DNA from: Hexactinellida sp. DTS-2022
Taxonomy: Eukaryota > Porifera > Hexactinellida
NCBI GenBank assembly: GCA_028753945.1
Contig: JAPNXP010000002.1
Span: 1,736,001 to 1,800,000, forward strand
DNA length: 64,000 bases
Direction: 5' to 3'
Part shown: piece by piece, positions 56,228-64,000 of the stretch
Layout of the letters: the number at the start of each line of letters is the position of its first letter
Numbering within the stretch: position 1 is the first letter of the stretch
The notes under the pieces: generated by a model
Told to the model about the DNA's origin: nothing
The model's database searches: none
Seen by the model: the letters and a program-made list of their open reading frames with translations, nothing else
Program-made: the position numbers and the translations under genes

Positions 56228-56512
56228 CATAAACCTACATCGTGGATAGAGCTGTGGTATAAATTTTAGCCCGCCAGGCAATGGCAGAGTGGAGTTATTC
56301 CAGGTGCATCGTGCTCACTCAAATTTGATGTGGGATAATTATCTAGTCAAAATGGGTCATTTTTGCACTGTCACTGTCAAGTGGTTTTGGGTGTTAGAGA
56401 CAAAAAATTGAAATAGGGTAAACCTACATCTGGGATAGAGCTGTGGTATAAATTTTACCCGCCAGGCAATGGCAGAGTGGAGTTATAACCAGATGCATCG
56501 TGGTCACTTTTT
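56228..56512. repeat. Two direct copies of an about 95-bp unit
   Basis: GATAGAGCTGTGGTATAAAT through AATGGCAGAGTGGAGTTAT occurs at about 56232-56330 and about 56415-56512, about 185 bp apart. It lies inside the LTR element just internal to the right LTR; possibly leader or LTR sequence, or an unrelated insertion. Confidence 0.7.
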
Positions 56513-56539
56513 TGCTGCTGGACTTGCTGCTAACTTCAC

Positions 56540-56669
56540 ATCCATAATAGAGTGAACGTAAATATGTGAACTACTGCTCTACTAAAATAACTAAGCTAAA
56601 CTATATACTAGTGAGTATGAACTTCCCACGAAGTTATCTAAGACGCGGCTGGTATCACACTATGTAACA
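56540..56669 (-). repeat. 5' LTR of the gypsy element (partly eroded)
   Basis: ATAGAGTGAACGTAAA to TATCACACTATGTAACA matches the left LTR with small gaps. The far end of the LTR is not recognisable on this side. Confidence 0.65.
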
Positions 56670-56753
56670 TCAGTATGGTGCTTTTCAAATTTTCAATTGT
56701 TAACCCATATCACACCTACTCTTCCCACAATGACGTTGCAAAATTATATAATT

Positions 56754-57050
56754 TACTGTGCCGACTATGCTACAGTATAGTGGCCCAGTTCTAATCTTAT
56801 GCTTTGGTATATTATTATTCTTCCGTAGCTCATACACAGAACAGAGTTTAATTAACTAATAACCCAAATTTTCAGGATAGGTGTCTCATGGGTTACAGAT
56901 GTACACCTTGGGTCACGATTTTTGATTCAATTTTTTGTACACATTTCCACACCTGGTCAATGTCACAACAGGAACAATAAATAGAGCCCGAATATTAAAT
57001 ATATATATGCATAAAATTGAGAATTAAATTCTACACCTTTTCACAGTGCA
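56754..57050. repeat. Solitary GTGCCGACTATGC unit and flanking unit fragment
   Basis: ACTGTGCCGACTATGCTACA followed by GGCCCAGTTCTAATC, then CACCTTGGGTCACGATTTTT, a diverged part of the 15377-type unit. No gene. Confidence 0.55.
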
Positions 57051-57056
57051 CGAATT

Positions 57057-58460
57057 TCAAATTGGTCTTGGTGTGTGCCATAATTGAGTTGTTAATTTCG
57101 TTTGTTTACTGTCAAATTGCCTCTCAATCATCAGAAAATATATATGTAAATTTGCAAATAATATAGTTAACGAGTTTAACACCTCCATAAACAGAATCAA
57201 GCCATTAAGTGCTGAATCGACAATGAGATGAGCTCTTGCTGCTCGTGCAATGGCCTTACCAGTCATTATTGCAATGGACTTACAAGTCACTGCATTGGAC
57301 GCGTAGATGAGCTCCAGCACTTCCTTAAGCCCTGATTCGGCATAAAAATGTCCAATACAGCCCAAGAAACTCATTTCCATGTGAAATCCTCCAAGAATCA
57401 AGCCTATTTTTCTCAAATCACTTCCCACAGGCTCTGTTACAATTATCATGAGAGCTTTCCACCAGAGTGGTTGGTCAAACGTTATGATAGGTATCACATC
57501 ATGGCGGCCAGCATGCTCACACACAAACCTCAATTAGAATAAATACAGGTGACATTAGTAGGATTCATGTCAATAACCGGGAGGAACATGACTGATGATT
57601 TTCCCGAGTGGGTACCATGATGTACAAATTGCATTATCCCTGACCATCCTGGCCTTGACGAGGCAAACAGGATAGACGTCTTCCAGAGAAGGTCAAGATC
57701 TGTCGTGGGATCTCGTGCTTTCATAAATATTAGCCTCCGGTATGTCACTTCAGTCATCCCAAGATTTTCTTCCCTATGATATAAGATCGGAATTTGTCAT
57801 ATAAAAGATATAGCATTCGAAGTAACCTGTACTCTGCGGATGGGTTTACTAGTCTTAATTGATGGAGTAATAGCAGCAATTATTCCCATTCCATGGAATG
57901 TATTATATCTTACATCGTCTTATGGCCTTCCTAGTTTGGGTCTTTTGGATTTGAATTCACTGATCTGATGAATGGAAGGAATTTGCTTCCCGGTACGGAA
58001 ATTGATACTGCCACCTGATGGTATAATGAATCTGCAGCATGCAAGTCATGCACATTTAGAATACGGGACTGTACAGTAGCTGCCCATTCATCACTTCTTT
58101 CACGGCAGGTTCTCAAAACAGTGTCTTTGAATTCGATTGTCCTTACTCTAAACACTTCATCACAACTCTTCCTCTTACCCACAAATTTATCTGTATTCCC
58201 ACAGAATAGACAGTCAGTAGCAAAGTGGAACTCTCCCACTGCTGAACAAAGTACATAGTTGTCAATGAATGTAGTGGATTCCAGTTCTTTTTGCTTCTTT
58301 TGTTTAAATACTCTGGATATTTGCTGTGGATTACAATAATCCTTTCGACAATTTTCATGAACTTGTTGTCCGGGTAATGAGTGAATTTGATCATTTCGAG
58401 CATCACTTGCCGGTTGATGCTGACACTCCCCTTTTCACCAATGGTCACTGAAGGCCGCCC
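57057..58460 (-). pseudogene. Decayed gene of a dispersed invertebrate family, zinc-binding, unknown function
   Basis: Four pieces follow one another on the minus strand: TIGEKGSVSINRQ (58448 on), a Cys/His-rich block in a shifted frame (HENCRKDYCNPQQISRVF; GEFHFATDCLFCGN; CRERSDEWAATVQSRILNVH; DLHAADSLYHQ), then PGWSGIMQFVHHG with FLPVIDMNPTNVTCIYS, then PIITFDQPLWWKALMI and LILGGFHMEMSFLGCIGHF. I recall proteins with these blocks as numerous and uncharacterised in marine invertebrates, probably mobile, but cannot name them. At least two frameshifts (near 58345 and 57533) and a missing middle show it is dead. Confidence 0.6.
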
Positions 58461-59125
58461 TCCTGTAGGTTTGCTACAAATTATGCATAGCGAAATCCTT
58501 CCATGCTAATTAGCAAAATTTCTGATTAATACAATCTGCACCATGAATATCGTACTACTTTTTTAAATAAGGAACTTTTTAAAGAAGGCTCAGATTAGCG
58601 AAACAAATAAGGAACCCGAGCCTCAAATTGAGTTAGGGCTCCATATAAAACAAAAGACGTGTATACACAAGTCTAGATGACCAATTCACAATTCCGAAGG
58701 TTGTATTTTGTCTAGTTAGTCTCATATTGATGGGAGGAGTCGAAAGAGGTATCACTCGATTGGAGGAAATTTTATAAGAGGAATGGAATGTTGATACATT
58801 CCTGAGATATTTGGGGTTGCCAGGGAAATATGACTCCAAATATGGTCGCATGACATATCAAAATAATAAAATTTTAATGCTGAGTTCAAATCTGGTGATT
58901 ATAAGTAGATTAGAAAAGAAATTAAAATTTCACCTAACAGGGAACTTTCGGTTTATTCAAAAGGGGAATAAAATCGGCGACCTCAATTTTATTACTTTCC
59001 CCTACTTGGATTCATTAAGAGTTTTTATATGTTAAATGGGATACCCCTAGGAACTTAAAACAGGTCATACATTTTCTGTTGCAATTTGTCCGAGGTCATC
59101 TGATATTTTGACTGGACTAATATAC
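58461..59125. repeat. Relative of palindromic element 3, then unassigned
   Basis: 58735-58840 (GTCGAAAGAGGTATCACTCG; GGAATGTTGATACATTCCTG; GGGTTGCCAGGGAAATATGA) matches the arm of 16249-17567 near 17190-17310. No gene seen in the rest. Confidence 0.5.
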
Positions 59126-59310
59126 CATAGATGCATTATACGATTATATCTTATACGTTCGGGGAGCTTATAATGGACCATATATACGTTAAAATCGTTA
59201 TACGTTATACGTCGTATGATGATTATACGTTACGTATGATGGCATTATACGTTCACCTATCGTATAATGGTACCATATATCCGTTATCCGTTACGTATAA
59301 TGCAACTATG
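59126..59310. mobile_element. hAT-like array element, TATACGTTATACG unit
   Basis: Begins CATAGATGCATTATACG and ends CGTATAATGCAACTATG. The interior is TATACGTTATACG and its inverse. Flanks TAATATAC and ATATATAC are 6 of 8 alike. 185 bp. Confidence 0.65.
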
Positions 59311-59345
59311 ATATATACCACATACAGCCTTGTGTTTTAATAGTA

Positions 59346-59585
59346 CGAGCCCTTAAAATTGTGGGGCGAATCGAATAAAAACTGAAAGAGTTATTCCCAA
59401 ATATATGCTTTTATGACGTCATAATCCCGTTATTTCGCTTAAAAACCAATAGATCGTTGTCAGCGTGTAAAATTACCCCTGCATGCCAATTTTCAGCTTT
59501 CTAGGACTCGTAGTCTTTGCAATTAATTCTGGACAAACACACACACAAACACACAAACACAACAATTGCGCTTTTAATATATAGA
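59346..59585 (-). mobile_element. Short Helitron-like element (240 bp)
   Basis: Minus strand: A|TCTATATATTAAAAGCGCAA at 59585, ending AAGGGCTCG|T at 59346. The middle (ATCTATTGGTTTTTAAGCGA; GGGATTATGACGTCATAAAA) matches 640-760 of the Helitron at 570-1420. It is a compact deletion derivative; no 3' hairpin remains. Confidence 0.65.
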
Positions 59586-59591
59586 TAGATA

Positions 59592-59775
59592 TATTTGTTT
59601 GTATGTTCTGAGTTGATTGAAGAAACTGGACGGTATCCGAAAGTGATTTTTGGCATAAATGGGTTACTTTTGGCACTCGCCAACAAGATGAGGTTTTCAT
59701 TCAAATTTGTCACACCTCGACAAGTTATGACGTCGTTGTCACATTTCGAGAATCCTGAAAATTCACTTAATGACT
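59592..59775 (+). repeat. GTTTGTATGTTCTGAGTTGA repeat
   Basis: About 185 bp, roughly 85-90% alike by eye to 13580-13755 (CCAACAAG, TATGACGTC, CACATTTCGAGAA blocks). Confidence 0.65.
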
Positions 59776-60130
59776 AACTGTCTATTTAATATTGCTAATA
59801 ATTCGAAAATTGTTAGGATTAAATGAGCCCACATAGATCATTGAAAATTCCCCCTCTGCTCCCCCAGCGGCGGCACGCTAGCGCCGCCACTGTCCTTCAT
59901 TCAAGTCTATATTCCATCGTCCAATAAATTAGAATTTCAATAGCAATGGATAAATCACATTCTTTGTCCATTGATATGCTTTAAAACTTCAGACCAAATA
60001 TAGTAGCTACCACAAGATAATATTTGGGAAAATTCCAAAAGATGGATATGATCCTCATTTACATGATATTAATAACCGTCACTTACTTATTTGTTATTGG
60101 CACCTAACATCTTATAAACATATTCCCAAT
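59776..60130. other. Unassigned
   Basis: Contains one GC-rich palindrome GGCGGCACGCTAGCGCCGCC (59870-59889). No gene seen. Confidence 0.4.
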
Positions 60131-60283
60131 CAGGGGTTTTTTTAAGGCCGATCTTGGTGTAAAATTTGCACCAAGATCTTTTGGAGTTACACCACGATTC
60201 CGGTCGGCCGCGGCCTCTGCATTGTTGAGTTACACCAAAGCTGCGCTGAGTTGCACCAAGGTCTCAACCTAAAAAAAACCCTG
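60131..60283. mobile_element. Short hAT-like element, TTGGTGTAA/TTACACCAA motif
   Basis: Begins CAGGGGTTTTTTTAAGGCCG and ends CTAAAAAAAACCCTG. Flanks TTCCCAAT and TTCCAAAT are 7 of 8 alike. The interior repeats GTTACACCAAG / TTGCACCAAG. Confidence 0.8.
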
Positions 60284-60293
60284 TTCCAAATAT

Positions 60294-60363
60294 ATTTGTC
60301 ACGAATTGTCTTTGTCACGAATTTTCCGTCACGAATATTCTTGTCACGAATGGTCTGTATCCC
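60294..60363 (-). repeat. Eroded solo TIR of the Foldback/MULE family
   Basis: Four diverged units (GTCACGAATTGTC, GTCACGAATTTTC, GTCACGAATATTC, GTCACGAATGGTC) then TGTATCCC, the same terminus as 30342. Immediately followed by GAACTTAGTTTAAAC, a fragment of the 30528 array family. Confidence 0.7.
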
Positions 60364-60450
60364 TTTGAACTTAGTTTAAACTTTAAACTAAGTTTTGAAG
60401 TAAAAACAAAGTTTTTTCTTAAATTTAATTTTAAGTTTAAGAATTTTAGT

Positions 60451-61435
60451 GAAGTTCAGATTATTCAGCTGAACAGGGCCGCCCGGGCCCACCACCAGAG
60501 GTTGAACGCATCTTTTTGTTGATATATGAGAGCTTATTGACATTTTTGTAATCTGACTATCTTTTGACTATGAGTATAAAATAATTGTCTGTCGAAAATC
60601 GTGTTACCTGATTTGTTGTTAAAATGCGTACAATGGTCAATTTGTGTTACCACATTAATTTTTAATCCTTGATTTTCCAAGTGGTACAGCTAGAAACATT
60701 TTTATACAAGTGTAATTTTAGGACAATATTTATGTTTATAATACGTGCTACAACTCCTTTTTATCCAAATGCCAATGTATTATAAGTTTATGGGTTTCAA
60801 TTTTTATAATCAATAAGGAATTATAGTATAGATAAATATTGATTTACATGAACACAAACCACCAGCTTAATCTTGCCCTGTCTGTAACTAACTTTTAGAT
60901 ATTGTGTACAGTAAATTTCTCAGTATCATGTGCTTGTTCTAAGCTTAATCAGATTGCCCGTTCAAATTTTCCTCCTCCTTTGTTTCTGGATATATCCTGT
61001 GAATCTTGTTAATTTCTCCGAAGAAAGATATCTAGGACAACCAGTAAGATGGAAGGCACAGTATTTTGACAAAGTCTTTGTCTCGCGTATTGTCTCCGTT
61101 AATATCCGTCAGATTGCCTAACTCTGTAAATCATGTGTAGTATTAAATTGATTTAAGTACACATAAATACTTTTTAAGTCACCAGTAGCGTCTCGTTGGA
61201 ATGCATTCTACCATTGAATGCGTAACTCAGGAGGGGCGTAGAAAGTTTGAATACTGGTGATGCTTTTTTAGGATAAACATATTATCTAATATTTGCCAAC
61301 AAATTATAACAAATATATTATAATATGATTTTATCTGGAAAATTCATAAAAAATTGGTGCCAAAATGGCGAAAAATCGCATAGACTACTATTCAAGTAAA
61401 CGTAAACACGTTATGAAATTGATTTACTGCTTAAT
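60451..61435. other. Unassigned AT-rich DNA
   Basis: No gene or bounded repeat recognised. Confidence 0.45.
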
Positions 61436-61515
61436 CATAACGAATGAATATTCAAATATTCGTTCGGTTAGAAAAAGGTTTGTTCATCACATTTCGAATA
61501 TTCGTTTCAGCCCTA
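61436..61515. mobile_element. Right-end fragment of the CGAATATTCG hAT family
   Basis: AACGAATGAATATTCAAATA to ATATTCGTTTCAGCCCTA corresponds to the last 80 bp of 19942-20347. The left part is missing or unrecognisable. Confidence 0.65.
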
Positions 61516-63397
61516 AAATTTTTATTCGTGGCTTATATGCAATTAACTAATAAACTATGTTGCAGATTTTATAAGAAATATAACTGCATCAGCGACAGAA
61601 AAGCTCATACAACATCTAATTTGTCAATTATTTTTGAAAATATACAATCAAATGTAATTTAGAAATTCAAAGTCAAATTAAGTTTGATTGACGATTAATT
61701 CTAAAAGAAGCATATCTTTGAAATTTTTACAATTTTTAAATTGTCTTCAGGTTGGGATTTGGGACCCCAAATATAGTTCTCATTGCATTATTGCGAGATT
61801 GTATAGAAAATTGTCCTGCTCTCATCCCCCTATTTTATTTTAACAAGCTGATCGTCCGCGCTACGCGCGTTCTTACAACCTGCACTCGGGCCTGCGGCCT
61901 TCGTTTGTATTCTAAGCAAATACTTTTCAAACGTTATTTCGGATATATTTAAATACTGTAGAATATAACGGAATGAAAACTAAAATTATACATCCCCTTA
62001 CCTCACGTTTTTGCCATTTTTGCAATTCAAAGTACTGTCATTCGCATTCGTAATCCTTCTTCCCCTTGGAAGCTTTGAGTAACGTTCGAAGGCCTCATAC
62101 ACAGGTTGATTATATTATGGAAATTCGAGGAACTACAGTAAATCCTCCAAAGGAACGCCTTCAATAAATGAACTCCAAAATATGAACATTTTTTTCGGTC
62201 CCAAATTTACCTATTGTTTTACACAATGTTTACCCTCCATCTTCTGAACACTTCTGAAAAGTGAAATGTGAACACCTAATCTGGTCCCAATTGTCTAAAT
62301 TGTATAGGATATGACCTCTTAAAAGTTAACAAAGGATTTTTGGAGGCTTTTTAGCCATGTAGTGGGAGGTGTAGGGGCCTAGGATTTATTTTGCGGGGCA
62401 CCCTAAAATTTTGGGGGAGTCCCCCCCCCTTTTAAAAAAATCCAAATACTTGTCAATTATTTTGGAGGTGCCCTTTATATTTTGGGGTGCCCTCTAAAAT
62501 TGAAAGTAGTATATATTGTTATTATTTGGGGAGCCCCCTAAAAATTCGAATGCATGTTTAATACGAACAGTGTCACGTGTGACCCACATGCCCATATATC
62601 TATGGTAAAAAAAGTGGTTTAGTTCCACTTCCTTGATTCACCCGATTGTATCATTGTGTTAATAACTGGAATATTCTTGGGAGTCTTCTCCCAACAAAAA
62701 TTATGATTGGTGATTAATTATTATGAAGTACATTAAATACAGAAGTCATGTGCACGCCAAAATTTGCGGTGGCTCCCTTACAACTTTTACGTATAAGAGA
62801 AAATAGCTACACTGTATTTGGTTACACACCAGTTTTACTAACAGGCCTTTTAAGTGAATTACAATGTGTTAGGAAGGATAAATTGTGATAAAATGAAGTG
62901 AAAAATATATATTAGGAAGGATAAATTGTGATAAATGAATGTGTCTCTCAAAACTGAACATTTTGGCTGGTTCCTAGGGTGTTCAATTTCTACTGTATTT
63001 AACTGGCCGTTTGCCTATGTACAAATGACCGTTGTATAGAGTGACCTTTCACAGATTCTACTATACAGCATATAGGTAGCAGAGCAGGGAATCCCAACTT
63101 CTTTCATCTGTGGCCTCCTAAGGAGTATATTATTTCGTAGTTCCAATCTTATGGACAAAGTAAAATAATTACATTCTATTATTCCAGTAAGCCCCGGAAT
63201 ATTGATGCTAATTTGAACAGACAATTTTTTAGATAAGCTTGTTCGTGTTTAATATACCGACTCCAAATATTGTAAATTAACCATCATTGAGGAACTGTAC
63301 AACTTCTTAGACCCAGGTGAAAACAGTTACACTGTATTGTATTGATTGATAATAATTGGATGTCAAATAGAAACAATGGACTGTTAGAATGTATGGC
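61516..63397. other. Unassigned; one G/C-tract repeat
   Basis: 62385-62550 holds inverted GGGGCACCCTAAAATTTTGG and TTTGGGGAGCCCCCTAAAAA blocks, perhaps a decayed element. 62870-62935 has a tandem TTAGGAAGGATAAATTGTGA pair. No supported gene. Confidence 0.4.
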
Positions 63398-64000
63398 TAG
63401 ATACGTCGATTGTTGTATGTGTGTGTCTGTGTGTGTTGTTTGTCCGGATTATATTAAAGTGATAGGGGAATATCATTAATATTGGAGATATAAACTAACT
63501 TCCAAATTATATAATAGGTAACAACATAGTCTACTTTTAATACAGCTAGATATGCTGCATAAACATCGAAAAAATAGGAGTCCAGTTTTCTATTGAAAAT
63601 CTGATTTATCCCAATAATTAGCAATGATAAACCTGAAAAATGTATTACAACTATATAAGAATATGGTATCAAGGTATACTTATCACCCTTCAGAATTAAG
63701 ATACGTATGTCATCATCTGATGACGTTATCTTAATTTTTGATGCGAATTATCGTGTTATTATAGCCTGCTTTTAACATATGTACTTAATCGCGTTAGAAT
63801 TGTTCAAAATTGCTACATAGTAATACATAGTAAACTGTAAACATGCTCACTAGGGAAGAAGACCTACACTTCTTCAACATCTAGTTTATGGTGGATTCTT
63901 TATTTTTCAATGCATACTTGTTACTATGCAGCATTTCTATTTCTTCTCCCTGACTATAGCGATGCTATTAGTATACAGATTCAAGAGCTAATAGCTTACT
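63398..64000. repeat. Helitron-like 5' block and palindromic-element half
   Basis: CGATTGTTGTATGTGTGTGT with TGTCCGGATTATATTAAAGT (63403-63460) is the second-type 5' block. 63600-63815 (AATGATAAACCTGAAAAATG; ATGTCATCATCTGATGACG; TATAGCCTGCTTTTAACATA) matches the outer part of palindromic elements 1 and 2. It may continue past the window. Confidence 0.55.

Larger units (their letters stand above)
51151..56669 (-). mobile_element. Decayed gypsy-type LTR retrotransposon
   Basis: Minus-strand order gag, reverse transcriptase, RNase H, integrase is the gypsy order. The shared terminal sequence runs TGAGAG...GTAACA on the plus strand at the left and ends GTAACA at 56669, flanked by TCAG (51147-51150, 56670-56673), a 4-bp duplication. 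Every coding domain carries frameshifts or stops, and the region between gag and the right LTR has been invaded by an OTU pseudogene and a PIF MITE fragment. It is an inactive fossil. Confidence 0.8.

Noticed and set aside
61855..61905. GC-rich CGCGCTACGCGCG stretch, considered as a Helitron hairpin
   Set aside because: No CTAG/CTCG end or matching 5' end could be placed nearby.
1..64000. tRNA, rRNA or snRNA genes
   Set aside because: None recognised by eye. A covariance-model scan would be needed to exclude decayed tRNA-derived SINEs.

Overview
The window looks like nuclear DNA of an invertebrate animal. It is AT-rich, shows eukaryotic splice signals, has one recognisable metazoan signalling gene, and is otherwise packed with eukaryotic transposable elements. 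I see no operons, no bacterial ribosome-binding sites, no rRNA and no tRNA. The species cannot be named from the sequence.

Host genes are sparse. The best is the first coding exon of a SOCS6/SOCS7-type SH2 adaptor on the minus strand (21058-22142). It ends at a perfect splice donor, and its SOCS-box exon was not found. A short exon-like reading frame with one membrane segment (47900-48134) and a small reading frame split by a transposon (6165-6818) are weaker candidates.

Transposable elements fill most of the rest, and many can be bounded exactly by target-site duplications (TSDs). They are: hAT-type elements with 8-bp TSDs (most of the window); a Foldback/MULE element with tandem-array terminal repeats and a perfect 9-bp TSD (25001-30342), carrying an almost intact transposase; PIF/Harbinger-like MITEs with TTA/TAA TSDs; a perfect-hairpin piggyBac-like MITE with TTAA TSDs (49830-49949); pogo/Tigger and mariner-like MITEs flanked by TA; Helitron-like elements (TC start, hairpin, CTAG or CTCG end); and a decayed gypsy LTR element (51151-56669).

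Layout: 1-21 kb is nested MITEs, hAT elements and three long palindromic elements. 21-22 kb is the SOCS exon. 22-25 kb is hAT elements. 25-30.3 kb is the Foldback/MULE element with later insertions. 30.5-33.5 kb is array-type repeats. 33569-39881 is a giant inverted repeat with two 2610-bp arms, each carrying an intact Merlin (IS1016/ISXO2-like) transposase, around a 1.1-kb loop that is mostly a Helitron-like element. 41-44 kb is a dispersed repeat family ending in hairpins. 45-50.6 kb is nested hAT, PIF and piggyBac elements. 51-56.7 kb is the gypsy element with an OTU-protease pseudogene inside. 57-58.5 kb is a decayed zinc-binding family gene. 59-64 kb is small elements and unassigned DNA.

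The most striking theme is that at least a dozen unrelated short hAT-like families share one design: near-constant ends of the YAGGGTTG/YAGAG type, with an interior built by reiterating the subterminal motif of that same family. The Foldback element does the same with its 12-bp unit. Together with the near-identical Merlin palindrome these are the best candidates for something not yet described.
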